A DNA stretch of 64,000 bases from NCBI RefSeq assembly GCF_030272615.1, contig NC_081410.1:505902442-505966441 (forward strand), read 5' to 3'. The DNA comes from Cryptomeria japonica (Eukaryota; Streptophyta; Pinopsida; Cupressales; Cupressaceae). This document shows, piece after piece, positions 1 through 11,744 of this stretch. A program made the translations under genes and the position numbers. The notes under the pieces were generated by a model. That model was not told where the DNA came from and searched no databases. It saw only the letters and a list, made by a program, of their open reading frames with translations. Positions within the stretch are counted from its first letter, which is position 1. The number at the start of each line of letters is the position of its first letter.

Positions 1-33
1 ATCCCAGCTAAGAACCGTAATAAGGATAGAGGT

Positions 34-534
34 ATGAAAAGATCCTTTAATGCAAGGGAGGTGGATGAAGTGTTTACTAAGTTTGAGGCTCTTGAGGATT
101 TGAATCAATTTGATGGAACTATTAGGAATATACTTGTTGAGCAGACCCTTATGGAGGATGAACTATTAGGGATTAATAATGATAGTGTTATTATGACAAG
201 AACTCAAGAGGGAGACTTTAATATGCAAATGGATACAGAGGCCCCATTAATGGTCTCTGTGGAAGGAGGAGCAACTGAACTGACACCGAGAATTGTGGTT
301 CTAAATCTCATAACTTTGATTGATATTATGGAAAAAGAGTCTCTGGATGGCAGTAAATATAGGGGTTTATCCCCAAGTCTGGGAATCCTTCAAAAATATT
401 TGAAAAAGGGGGCCCCAAATAATTCTTTAAAAGTTGGTAGGAAGAAGGATTGGGAGAAAGTCAAGCTAATTGGTAAGAACTTGGTGGAGTATGGTGTGGT
501 GAAGACAATTGACTCCCATTTCTCTCCATCTTAG
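34..534 (+). pseudogene. LINE ORF1 C-terminal remnant
   Basis: An open stretch of 166 codons ends just before the endonuclease-like region of the same element. It is rich in acidic and Leu residues and contains KVGRKKDWEKVKLIGKNLVE, a basic helical segment near its end. I recognise no domain. Its position directly upstream of endonuclease and reverse transcriptase remnants makes it the tail of ORF1 or of the ORF1/ORF2 junction. The codons upstream are outside the window, so the true start is unknown. Confidence 0.5.
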
Positions 535-1899
535 AAATTATTGTAGTCTCATTTAATGTAAGGGGGTTGAATAGAATCCCTAGATAGAACGCTATTCAAG
601 AACTGATTAGTTATCATTCTCCTAATGTGGATTTTTATTTAGGAAACTAAGTTATCTGTGGAAGGTATGTTGAACAGAGCTTAGAAAATTTGGGCTCGTT
701 GTCATTGCCAGTGTATTGGGGCTCAAGGTACCTCTAGGGGTTCGGCTTGTCTTTGGAACCCATGAAAGCTTACTCCCATCTGGTGGATCTCAAGTAGGTC
801 CTCTGTATCTTTGGTGGCTACAAGTTGTGAGTCTGGTGAAACTATTTTTCTTACTAATGTTTATGCCCCTGCAGATCTTCCTAGTAAATCTATTCATTGG
901 TTGCATATTTGATTAGTCCATTCTTTGGCTCAGTTATTCCCTTGGATAATAGCCAGAGATTTTAATGCAATTTCTAGTCTTGAGGAAAAAAGGGGAGGAA
1001 TTCCTAGGCTAGACCCTTCAGTGAACCTTTTTCAGAGACAACATTGAGCTCTTGAGGGTGGTTGATATTAAACCTAATAATGGAATTTTTACTTGGAATA
1101 ATACAAGATCTAGAAGGGATGAGATTTCTAAGTGTCTATATATATTTTTGGTCTCTTGTTATTGGATGAATGAAAACTAGACAACCAGCTCTCAAATTCT
1201 TTATTGGAGAGGTTCTGACCACTAATTGATTAATTTCTCTGCTTCTTTGCTTAGGACTTACAAAAATCCATCCTTTAAAATTCAGATTATGTGGCTTCAT
1301 GATCCTTCTCTTTGGAACCTTATGCCACATTGGTGGCGGGAAGGGAAGTCGACTCATGGTACTTCTATGTTATGTTTTTTGAAACAACTTCAATTTGTCA
1401 AGTATAAGCTTAAAAGGTGGAATAAACAGTGCTTTGGAAATTTATTCTTAGCAAAAAAGTAGGCTCAAGCTCAATTCAATGTTATCTCTCATGAGATAAG
1501 GGATCATGGCTTATCTGAGGAACTTCTTAGAGAGGAATCGATGGCGCTGAAGGAGTTGGAGGAATGGGATCTTCAAGAGGAGATTTTTTGGAAACAGAAA
1601 TAGAGAGTTGAGTGGCTTCAGCAGGGTGATAGGAACACTTCTTTCTTTCATAACATTGTGAAGGATAGAATATGTGGTAACTCAATAACTTCTCTCATTT
1701 CCTCGGGGGGAGCCTAAATCTCTTCTACTAAAGAGATTGTCCAAGAGGCCATTAGGTTCTTTTCTGGCCTTTTTATTGAAAATTCCCCCCTGCCAGAATG
1801 GAGGAAAGATGTATCCTAGATTGTAATCCCTCTATTGTTCCCAATGAGATGAATGAGAATTTTCTTAGACCCATCTCTTTGCTTGAAGTCTAACAAGTT

Positions 1900-2958
1900 G
1901 TGTTTAATATGAGAAAGGATAAAGCTCTAGACCCGGATGGTTTCCCAATAGAATTTTATCAAGAGTTTTGGGATATAATTAAGGTGATTATAGAATCCTA
2001 TAGAAACAAACAGATGCTTAAAGCTATGAATGCTACATTCCTAGCTCTTATTCCTAAAAAGGAAGGAGATAACTCTTTGGACTCTTTTTAACCCATAGCT
2101 TTGTGCAATGTGGTTTACAAAATAACCATAAAATTAGTGGCATAAAGGTTGAATCCATGGCTTAATAAAGTGATTTCAAAAGAGTAAGGAGGCTTTGTTG
2201 CTGAGAGGCAGATCCTGGATGGGATCATCATTTCTATAGAGGTTATTCATTCTATGGCGGGATCTAGGGAGAAGGCTATGTTTATCAAATTAGATATGGC
2301 CAAAGCTTATGACAGAGTTAGATGGGATTTCCTCCAAAACATTCTTGATGTATTTGGTTTCAAAATGGAATAGATTAGTTTGGTTATGAGCTTCATTACT
2401 TTATCCTCTTTTACAATTCACATCAATGGTGATCCTACTAATTTATTTGGGGCGTCTAAGGGTCTACGATAGGAAGACCCTCTTTCCCCTTACTTGTTTA
2501 TTCTTATGGTGGAAGGCTTACGAAGGTTTATAAAATCTCGTGTTAGGAAAGGGTTGATTCAAGGGTGGCATTGGGGTGAGGGCTTGCCTCCTTATTCTCA
2601 TTTGTAGTTTTTAGATGATACTACCCTTATGGTTGCTACCATAATTAATGAGGCTACCAATTTTATGAAGGCTTTGGATGCTTATTTGGCTACCTTGGGA
2701 CAAAACATCAATGAGGATAAATCTTTTATCTTATTTTTAAATACTCCCTTACTCATTCAGTCTAGGATACCTAGGATTTTGCGTTTCCAAATTGGAGCTC
2801 TTCTTTTCATTTATCTTGGGATGCTTATCTCTGCTAGTTCCTTATCAAGAGGACTTTGGCAGGATATTCTTGATAAGTTCCATCAGAACGTTAGTCATTG
2901 GACTCACAAGTGGCTCTCTATAGCTGGGAGAGGGACTCTTCTAAAGTCTGTAGTTTAG
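1900..2958 (+). pseudogene. LINE reverse transcriptase domain, degraded
   Basis: The translated frames show the LINE reverse transcriptase blocks in order: KALDPDGFPIEFYQEFWD, then LIPKKEGDN followed by PIALCNVVYK (both part of the plant L1 signature), KLDMAKAYDRVRWDF, DPLSPYLFILMVEGL and FLDDTTLMV. The last block corresponds to the catalytic FADD box; here it reads FLDD. Several stop codons (for example before PIALC, and TAG in front of the FLDD block) break the frame. The catalytic aspartates are still encoded, but the protein could not be made. It continues downstream into an RNase H remnant. Confidence 0.88.
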
Positions 2959-3601
2959 GCCTTCCTGGTATATAGATATTTTGTACAGACTTCTCCTACA
3001 ACCTTTATTAGGGAGTTTGACTCTCTCTGTAGACAATTCTTATGGACTGGTAATTTGCTATCCTCAAAGTGGATTTTGGTCAAGTGGGAAGTTTGGCATT
3101 ATTGGTGGGGAGCATGGATGCTTGCTTGTGTCCATTTTAATTCTTTGCTTGAGTTTTGGAATTGTCTTAGCAACCCCCTGCCAAATCTTATGTTCTTAAG
3201 GGTGCTTGGTATATTGGACCATGCTTTGTTATTTGGCAAGTGTGGTTGGAAATTAATCGTAGGATTTTTTAAGATAAAAAGATGGTGACCCAGCAAGTGT
3301 GGTTGAGAGTTGCTAATATGGTTTGAGAAACTGTGCTAGCTAAGTGTGATCTCCTTGTTGAAATTGATCCTAGTGATAAATGTATTCCTTAAAATCTTGA
3401 GATTTTGGAGGAGGCTAGTAGTGATTTCCTTTATGGGAAAAGGAAGCAGACACCAAGTGGTTGTGCAAAGAAAAAGGCTCAAAGGGAAGGTAAATGGTCC
3501 CCCCTCCCTAGGGTTTTCTAAAAATTAATACGGATTTCTCCTCTAGGGGTAACCCTAGGCATCCAAGAATTGGAGGTGTTGGTAGAGGCAGTTCAGGAAA
3601 A

Positions 3602-3999
3602 GTGATTTTCTTATTTTCCAGCTATAAGGGGCAACAAACTAATAATCTCATGGAGGCTCTTACAGTTCTTTCAGTGCTTGAAAAAGGATGTGCTTTGGGA
3701 TGGTGCAATGTTATTTGTAAATCAGATTTGCAAGTGGTTGTTGATATGTTGAATGGACACAAAATGGATGGAGTTCAATGGCACCTTGCTATTGTGGGTA
3801 GATGAAATATTGGTCTGAGAGATGCTTTGGATTCAGTGTCCTTTTGTTATGTTCCCGGGAGTGGAATAGGGCAACAGACTGTTTGGCTAAATGGGCTTCG
3901 GAGTGTTTGGATGGGTGGTATCTAAAGAATTGGGAACAACTTCCCCTAGAGTGTTTTCAATCAATTGAAAATATTATCTTCGAGGATTTGGTGGAGTAG
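3602..3999 (+). pseudogene. LINE RNase H domain remnant
   Basis: Residues such as GATN/NLMEALTVLSVLEKGCALGW, CKSDLQVVVDMLNG and SREWNRATDCLAKWASE match the C-terminal half of the RNase H domain that plant L1 elements carry after reverse transcriptase: helix with Glu, the central Asp of the SD(L/S) strand, and the N-x2-AD-LAKWA terminal helix. The frame shifts by one base near 3802 and a stop separates the halves. It sits about 115 bp before the poly-A end of the LINE. Confidence 0.8.
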
Positions 4000-4122
4000 G
4001 TGTGGTCCACTATGGCCTCTCTTTGTATTGTTCTTGCTTAACTCTTTTGGGGCTGGTGGTTTATGGATTTGTAATGAGTTTCTTAATTAATAACAAAATT
4101 TACCCCTTTTCTCAAAAAAAAA

Positions 4123-4154
4123 TTAATTGAATTAATTAAATTTAGGTGTCTACA
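4123..4154 (+). repeat. 3' end of an LTR interrupted by the LINE
   Basis: The AT-rich bases after the LINE A-run finish with GGTGTCTACA, the usual plant LTR end and the complement of the TGTAGACA.. start seen in the related LTR at 61350. The following TTTTGCCCCTCTTC would then be the primer-binding side of the internal region. The upstream part of this LTR lies before the LINE and outside the window. Confidence 0.45.
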
Positions 4155-5019
4155 TTTTGCCCCTCTTCACAGTGGTGCTAGAATAGCGTCAGTGCAAAGT
4201 CAATAAGACACCGATGACTTGAAGAATGGGGAGCAAGAAAAATGCCCTAGGTGGACGAAGGAATAGGGACAAGAAATAGACTCGGCAAGTGAGAAGGATG
4301 TTCAAAAAGATGATCACAAGAAGAAATAGCAAGAAAAACGATCCCAAAGGGACAGAGATAGTGAAAAATAAGGTTTTGGAGAGCCCTATATTAGCAAATT
4401 TGAAAATTTACTATTCACTTTTACTGTGCACGAGAGAGAATTCAGGGTGAATTAGAGACCTTTTACATTTACCTTGCGTAGTTAAGAGATTTTAGAGCAC
4501 TGGATGAGATGAAAGCTAGGGAGATCCTAAGGCATTGCATGGATGTGGTGGCGAGCATCAGGAAGAATCAATGACCCGATTGTGAGTTATGTCCCAAAAA
4601 ACCTAAGCTTTGCTTTAGTTTTTGTGAATTTATTAGCATTTAATGTGGTTAGAACAACAATCTCATCGGTTCGTGAACCACGGGATTGTGTGCTAAAGTA
4701 GCAAGAACGTGTTCTCATCGCTCACGCATAGCAGCGGGATCAAGTAGAAATAGGTAAAGGATAGGTTGGTTCAGGAAAGTGATCCCGCAAACATGAGTTT
4801 TCTTAGAAAGATGGTGGGAATGCAATCATGCTACTATTAGGCTAGTGAGATTGTAATCCTACCTCTAGGGAAGGGAATAGAAAGAAACCTAGACAGGGAA
4901 GTTGCAAGATTGTGTTCCCACACTAGTGAGTTCATGGAAAATAATGCAGGATTGTGATCATGCTATCCAAGGACTAGCAAGATTGTCTTGCTGCTATCCA
5001 GGAAAAAGAAAACTACCAC

Positions 5020-6283
5020 AAATGGCGGGATTGAATGGAAATAAAGGAAAAAATATGGTTAGGAAACCAAGAAGAAATAAGATAGATAGAAGAAATGAGC
5101 CTAACATGCTAGTTTTCTTGGATGCAGTGGAGGGTAGACATATTAGTGAGCTAAGAGAAGTGATTCTTGGTTCTGAGAGTTGTCGATGGATTTGGAGCCA
5201 CAGAGTGGGCTCATATTGATGCAATTGGATTGGGCCATTTGGCGCGCATGTCTCACATCAAATCACATATGACCATGCTAATGACAATGGAAGAGAAATG
5301 GAGGAGCGTTACAGGTGAGCATATATACTACATCCTTAGATTATCGATTAGGGGTGTTAGAGTGATTGCAGAGTAGACACCTCCTGATGATGCTATACAG
5401 AGGTTAGTTGGGACAAGGCTACATTTATGTCATGGACAATTGTCCTTGGCTCAGGCTTTATGATAGGCACCACCTAATCGGCATATCTACTTCTTTGTAT
5501 GTGCACTAATTAGTGGCTTCATTTTTTTAGACAAAGGCGGACAATCAGTTGTACTCGACATGATACAGGTATGAATTGATGTGGTAGATGGAGGTCGATC
5601 CATGGCCTGGGGCACATTAGTTTTGATTGAGCTATACATAGAGTTACACCAGATATGCTATAATAGAAGTCATAGTTTTGGCTATGTGACCTTTCTACAG
5701 GTGTAGGAATGGAGTACATCACGGTGACCCAGCCAAGACATAGAGAAAATAGAGCGGTAGACCTACCTATTCCATATAGTTATAGGGATGGACTACTCTG
5801 TGAGGAGACGGAGGATGTTGACTATTGGAGGGTCATTTTTACTAGATAGATGTTACTCATAATACATGGTGATCATATATGGCATTAGCAGGTTGGCCAG
5901 AGGATCCTCACCATATCACTTATATTATTATAGCTATGTATATTATCGACGGGAGGGAACATGTTATAGAGAGATATAGACCTGATATGGTCCGATGACA
6001 ATTTGACTTTGTACAGGATGTACCTGAGGCATCCCATATATTTAGGAGGATTACCAAGGAGTGGGTAGTGAAGTGAGGACCACTTTTGGAGGTCAGACAA
6101 GGTCTCATTGATGAGTGGACACGCTTAGTACCTACAGTGTGGGATCTAAGATCAGGACTGGCAGATCCAGGAGTCAAAGATGTTTACACAGCATGGTGGG
6201 CACAACATAGGCCCATTGTAGTTGACAGAGTAGGATTGGATCCACTAGGGAGAAGGAGGAGGGAGGCTCGTGCTAGGGGGTGA
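5020..6283 (+). pseudogene. Plant mobile domain (PMD, MAIN-like) pseudogene
   Basis: Frames on the + strand can be strung together into a PMD-like protein. They include FGATEWAHIDAIGLGHLARM, MTMLMTMEEKWRSVTG (PMD has a similar L-V-E-R-W block), YILRLSIRGVRV, a SMAWGTLVLIELY block, and RYRPDMVRRQFGFVQDVPE followed by WTRLVPTVWDLR. The PMD is known from host proteins such as MAIN/MAIL1 and from transposons that carried it. At least six stops and frame changes interrupt the reading, so this is a relic. Downstream, the frame is cut by the solo LTR inserted at 6414. Confidence 0.6.
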
Positions 6284-6413
6284 GATTAGATGCCTACTAT
6301 CCAGCTAGGGGAAGAGTAGAGGTAGTGGATGCAACATTTTTTAGATGGGCACAGGGTATACTAGAGGCACCAGTTGTGCCATCCAGGAGGAGATTGTGAA
6401 GGGAAAGTGGAGA

Positions 6414-9400
6414 TGTAGTACCCCTCCTTGATCAGACTCTTTTTGTATGTTTTTGATTGACTTCAATGGAACATTATTGTATATTGATTCACATTTTATG
6501 TGATGTTATTTCATGCTTTATCTAGATTTGTGATGTATGATTTTATGCAGTATCTCAGTGCTTATGATTAATGTTATTTTATGGATCATTATCATGGACT
6601 GGCACTCTTACCTTATATGTACAATGTGTTATTTATACGTTGCATGTTTGCAAGTGTATTGGGATGCGAGGGGATGATTTTCCTTCACTCACTTCGGTGA
6701 GATAGGGAACATCACGATTCTCCTTCATCGATGTGTGTATCGTGTCTGTATATATATTTGTCTATATGCACGTGTGGTTCTTTGGTGCAGGACATTGTAG
6801 GTACAAGTACGGGGAAGGTACGGGGTATCGACTCCACCTAGTTTCACAGGTCTGAGCATGCCTTATATGTCCGATGGGAGTGGAGGAGATAGTTATTGGA
6901 CCCTAACTTGACCCGTAGTTACACTCTTGTGAGTGTTGTCAGTCGGTTGTCTTTCCCGTCTGGCCGATATGCGAGTCATAGTGCTTTGGTTTGGTCATTT
7001 GTGAGTCGTCATTTGATCATTCTTCATTTTGTGTGCTTTCATTCATCTGAATGGTTATTTAATAGATGATGCTATCTTATGTTGGCGTAATTAGTTAATT
7101 ATTATGCTCTGAGATTATTGATTTAATTAAATTATTGATTTGCTAGATTAAATGGTGAAATGGCTTATTTCATTGTGTAAAGTTGCATTAATATATTTTG
7201 TGGAAGGAAACAAATTATTGCCCAGCCATTTAAGTGTTAAATGATTATGTTGAAGGAAAGTATTATGGAAAATAGAAAATAAAATAAAAAGCTTTTCTTT
7301 TTACCTTTCCATTTGACTTTTGCATTTTAATTATTGGAAAAGAATTCTTTTTGCATAAAGGTAAATCTGATTGTTTTTACTTTTTAAATAAATTAATCTG
7401 ATTGGTGGAGAAAACTTTCAACCTAGAAAGTTTAGGTTGAAATTATTTTCCCATATATTCCTAGAAATTCATGGGAATGAAGAGGTAGAATTTTTGGAGA
7501 GAAATTTGGAAAACCATTATGAAGGAGGAGCTGGAATTCGATTTGGTTTGCAAGGATTGGGATTCTCCATCATTTTGCTTGCTAGTTTGCTTCAAGGTTG
7601 GATGATCTCTTCTTGTTTTAAATTTAATTTTGAAATTTTCAATTGCTTCCTGTGTGTTGAAAAGATACAAATCTCCTTGTAAATTCTTGTAGAATGATTG
7701 GAATGGAAGAAGAAATGCCTGTTATTGTTGATTTTGTGAAGCTTATATCATATGATTGCTTATAGGAAAGAAATGGTTCATTTCTCTATTTGTTGTATGT
7801 TTTTGTTCTTGAAAATTAACTTTTGGAATTAACTCTTCTATTGTTGCCTAAATCGTTATCTATGGGGTTCTTGTGTGATTTTATTTCACCATTTACCTTA
7901 CTGGTAAATATCCCTTTTAATTTAGATCTTGGCACTGTGTGTGTGTGTGTGTGCGCGCGCGCCCATGAAAAGATCAGGTAGTGAATCATTTTCATGTTTA
8001 AACGGTTTTGTGGCATGTTGATTTTAAATGCTTTTGAAGCATGTAATTATTTTGTATGTGGACATTACCTTACCCCATGGCAGGCTAGTCCCACCACGCG
8101 GGTCGGTAGTGTCTGCTACCTACAGGTAGTAGTACTACCGGTCGGTAGGACTGCTACTGACTGGTAGCAGCACTACCGGTCAGCAGCAGCTGCTACCGGT
8201 CAGCAGTAGCACTACTGGTTGGTAGGCCTACTACCGGTCGGCAGGTAGTATCTACTGCTTCGGCAGCAACACTACTGCGGGTTGGCCTTGGCCCCCATGT
8301 GACCCTGTACCCTTCGCAGTATACATTGTTATGTGCCGTGAATTTAGTTTATTAAATGAATTATATTTTTTAAGTGGTTTTTAATGTTAAATATAAATAG
8401 TAATTTCCTAATGATTTTTATTATGTGGATTAATAAATTTATCTATGGAAATAAAGGCATGAATTAGTAATTCAAATTGGTTAATTTGGATATATTTTGG
8501 AAATGAATTACATGCCTGTTAGGAATTCATGTTTTATTCAGTTGAATATTTGATGTGAATTTCATTCTTTATGGAATATTGATTTGGAAATTGAATAGAT
8601 GTGAATATCATAAAAGAGTGTTTTATTTAATTTTCAATCAATGATGTTGCAAGTGCTTATGATGTTGATTTTCTCAAAGATTGTCTAAGTGCAGACTTAG
8701 TGAAATTAGCTTTCCTTGCAAGAGTTATATTGTGTTATTTTTGGTATGTGGTTCAGTCATCCTGTGGTGGCGTATTTTGGTACCTCTAACCAAGTGATAT
8801 ATGACGACTTCGTTGTCTTAACCATGTAGTGTCCTTGCCTTATGGTTAACCAAGAGTCAGTATGTCCTTGTTTTGACCACTTGTTTCTGGATAGTGGTGT
8901 TATGGTTGTCTGCTTTGCCAGAGGGTCCTCGTGGAGTGACCATGTTTGTTTAGTGTCCTTTGAGAGAGTGGCTTTCGAGTGGGGGCCGCACCCAAAGTGG
9001 TTGGCAGGATAACCCATTGAAAGTCAGATAATAAAGTGATAATCTAATTAATTGATTAGGTGGGTAGTTCATAACATTAAATAAGATATTGTACCTCGCG
9101 CATAGGTGAGTGCTTGTACAGGACTCATAATGTAGTGAGAAGTCCTAGAATAGAAAACCAACCACCTTGTCTTCATGAAAGGCTCGTAGGGACCGCATGA
9201 GACTTAGTTGGAGTCGGAGGTTTGGGAAAGGTTACCAGGGTAACCCAGGATGGGGGTCGGGACCTATGGAGGCCGACCATGGTAACCATCATAAGCTATG
9301 CGATGAAACTCTCTCTTTAGGTTCACTTGTGGTTTGTGATGTCGATTCACTTGTGTATTTGTGATGTTGAGTCACCTGGATTATTGTGGAGTCACATTGT

Positions 9401-10090
9401 GTTGTCATGGAGTTGTATTGTTTTGTCGACCATGTCATGCTTTTGCTCACTTGAGGGTCCTCTGCTATCTCCTAGCACGGTGGGGTGATTCTGTTTTGGG
9501 AATTACATGGTTGGGTGGTAGTGCCACTTCCCATCAGATGTTCTTGTTCATACCTTCATGCGAGGATTGGCTTCGCATGTGTTTTCTGTGGTTTGTGGCT
9601 CATGCTCTATCTCATGTTAGAGATTATTGTTATTTGAAGACCTATGTGGTCATTGTATCGGGATCTTATGTAACCTTGTATTTGGTTAATTTGTATCTTT
9701 ATATGTATATTGATAAGCCATGTATCGGAAGAGCAATGTAACTATAAGATTGGGATGTTATTTATCAGCTTTCTTTATGATTGTGTATATTCCTATTGAA
9801 GAGAAATTACATTGTATCCTTTCAATCTTTCTATGGTGTAATCTTTATTGCTTATGGTTTCTTGTGATCATTGAGTTAATGATGGATTATTGGATTAACC
9901 TTAATTGTGGAATTTATCTTTTGGTTTTAATTCTTCATTGGTAACCCTTAAGGAATTCTAGTATAAGTCTTCCGCTTGTGTTATCGTGCATGTTGTGTGT
10001 TATGCACCTATTCTGTTTTTACTTTAAAAAAAAAAAATTGTTTCACCCTTGTTGTGGGTTTTCCTTTGGGGTTCCTGGCGGGGCATTACA
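6414..10090 (+). mobile_element. Very long solo LTR (3.68 kb) with imperfect 5-bp target duplication
   Basis: The stretch starts TGTAGTACCCC and ends GGGGCATTACA, an inverted terminal pair of the LTR type. It is flanked by GGAGA (6409-6413) and AGAGA (10091-10095), one mismatch apart. The PMD-element sequence resumes directly on the other side. It holds no credible gene; ORFs of up to 126 codons inside are not protein-like. It contains a GC-rich repeat at 8090-8285 and a TG/CG dinucleotide run at 7935-7962. A poly-A tract lies at 10027-10037. At 3.68 kb it is long for an LTR, so a deleted full element is an alternative reading. Confidence 0.6.
8090..8285. repeat. GC-rich minisatellite with CTACCGGT palindromes
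   Basis: About ten imperfect units built on GGTAGCAGCACTACCGGTC stand out from AT-rich surroundings. Each unit contains a short inverted repeat (GGTAG..CTACC), so the tract can fold into a series of hairpins. It lies inside the long solo LTR. Confidence 0.8.
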
Positions 10091-10740
10091 AGAGAGATAG
10101 GAGGATCTAGGATAGGTAGAGGGTGAGGAGGAGATAGGAGAGATATAGGGATATGAGGAGATCAGACAGGAGGGGATGAGGCAGGGGCAGGAGATGACAG
10201 CAGGTACAAGAGGCAAGGGAGCCTAGATAGGGACAAGGACAAGAGGAGATGGTGCATAGGCCATGGATGTGGATTCCCCAACACCTACATCAATGCCAGT
10301 ACCAGGACAGGGGAGGATAAAACTCAGACAAGTGCAACCTCATAGGCAAAGGTGAGATGAGAGAGGAGAGGGGTCATATGCGCTACTTGATCCAGTGACA
10401 TGGATTCTATCCCTCGAGGAGGCGGTGACTAGATTAGAGTATTGAATTTAGGACATCAGTGCAGAGAGGGATAGCCTCAGACAAGAGAGAGATGGGGAAG
10501 AGCAGGCAAGGGTACAACTGCAGATAGAGAGGGACCAACCAGTGCAAGAAAGGGATGCAGCTAGAGTTGTGAGGGATGTCATCAAGCATGCATGACGACA
10601 GAAAGAGGAGACGGTGGCTAGATATCAGTGAGAGAGATGAGTCACAAAGCTGGGCTGGGAGTGGGGATGGAGGAGAGACAGTTTTGGTAGCTATGATAGA
10701 CCAACAATTAGTTGAAATAGAGGCACTTTCTCATTAGGCA
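10091..10740 (+). pseudogene. Coiled-coil tail of the PMD-element protein
   Basis: Reading around 10390-10610 gives LDPVTWILSLEEAVTRLEY and then heptad-rich blocks such as AERDSLRQERDGEEQARVQL and QIERDQPVQERDAA, a long charged coiled coil. The stretch 10091-10380 encodes mostly Arg/Gly/Gln/Glu. Stops (for example the TAG in the 10445 region) break it. It joins the PMD remnant once the solo LTR is removed, so it was probably the same protein's C-terminal part. Confidence 0.5.
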
Positions 10741-11159
10741 GGTTGGTATCAATGTCGGTACAAGAGTGTTGTCTCACTAGAGAAGTGTACGGTATATGTG
10801 CCACCACCCAAGGTGAGGGGATCTAGCTCATCCCATAGCGGGGGGTCTGGAGGGGGATGCGGGAGATCCAACTAGAGTACAAATGGATCTCACAGAAGGA
10901 CCCACACACATGGAAGTGAGAATAGTACAGGTTTAGCATCAGGATCTGCACAGGGATCCCAAGGGTAGGATTATGGAAGGAGACCCGCAGGATAGGGATT
11001 GACCTAGTCTCCTCGAAGCATTTTGACACTACTTGATGCAGATGCGGATGATTATTTTTTATATACCATACACGGGATTTATTTATATTTGACTCTTTGC
11101 ACCCCATGCAGACTTTTTGACAATGCAAGGTGATCACCATTCTTTATTCATGATCATTT

Positions 11160-11699
11160 AGAGATGTAATTATTTATTCATGATGTACCATATGATGTAT
11201 ATATTGATACACTTGTACATATATTCCTTTAACAAATATTCTGATATATGTATCTGTGTGTCCGTGTGTGTGTGTGTGTGTGTGTGTGTGAGATGGTGAT
11301 TGATTTGGCCCCCTATGTAAGGCACTTTTATGTTTTGACGCATGTATGACCTATGATCATGTATGGATGCATTATTATGTTATGATACACATGATATGAT
11401 TTCCTAACATGTCTGTGATGAAGGGTGCGATGAGTGTGCATAATGATTATACCACATAATGTGATTATGATATGACGTGCTGACAGACTTGTGTTGCAGG
11501 ATGCTTGTGCATTGATGTGATGATCTACATGATGAATATGATGTATGTTTAATCTTTATGACATGGATATTATGCATGATAGTTATTAATGAATATGCAT
11601 AGCTTAATAATGAGATATGAACATGATATGAACGACACATATATTTTCATAATTATGCAAGAAGAGATATAGGCATGTGATACTTATGCTATAAGATGT
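11160..11699. other. AT-rich stretch without gene
   Basis: I see only low-complexity ATG/TGAT-rich sequence and a TG microsatellite at about 11261-11290. No ORF here looks coding on either strand. Confidence 0.6.
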
Positions 11700-11744
11700 G
11701 GGTGCTTGCAAGAAGTTGAGTCCACTTTTTGGCCAAAAAGTGGA
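11700..11744 (+). repeat. Left terminal inverted repeat and adjoining palindrome
   Basis: GGGT then GCT precede the perfect 21-bp core at 11707-11727. The last bases of the core start a perfect 24-bp palindrome (11721-11744), TCCACTTTTTGG followed by its mirror complement. This could form a hairpin directly at the transposon end. Confidence 0.8.

Larger units (their letters stand above)
1..4122 (+). mobile_element. L1-type LINE retrotransposon, decayed, 5' end outside window
   Basis: The order of coding remnants is that of a plant L1-type LINE: an ORF1-like C-terminus (34-534), an apurinic endonuclease-like stretch starting with VVSFNVRGLNR (about 543-1240), reverse transcriptase (1900-2958) and RNase H (3602-3999), followed by a short 3' UTR and an A-run at 4114-4122. 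Many in-frame stops and frameshifts interrupt every domain, so the copy is dead. The bases after the A-run (AATTAATTGAATTAATT) read as the end of an LTR that finishes GTGTCTACA at 4154, so the LINE probably landed in that LTR. The 5' target duplication cannot be seen because the element starts before the window. Confidence 0.88.
4155..11699 (+). mobile_element. Interior of a PMD-encoding element (probably LTR retrotransposon)
   Basis: From the LTR end at 4154 to the left end of the large transposon at 11700, the sequence holds a degraded plant mobile domain reading frame (about 5020-6283) and a coiled-coil tail (10091-10740) on the same strand. They are separated only by the solo LTR at 6414-10090. 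4155-5000 is leader-like, with many short purine-rich direct repeats and no convincing ORF. 10741-11160 continues with Ser/Gly-rich codons and stops. 11160-11699 is AT-rich, with a TG microsatellite. I see no reverse transcriptase or integrase. The type of the host element is inferred from the LTR end. Confidence 0.45.

Noticed and set aside
8090-8285. Possible CRISPR-like array
   Set aside because: Units are continuous without unique spacers, imperfect, and lie in plant nuclear DNA; it is a minisatellite.
9361-9741. 126-codon open frame on the + strand
   Set aside because: It lies inside the long solo LTR, has Cys/Leu-rich composition with no domain, and is one of several random frames there.
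11700-11710. CACTA-type ends for the large transposon
   Set aside because: The terminal bases are GGGT..TGCAAG rather than CACTA/CACTG and no 3-bp duplication is visible.
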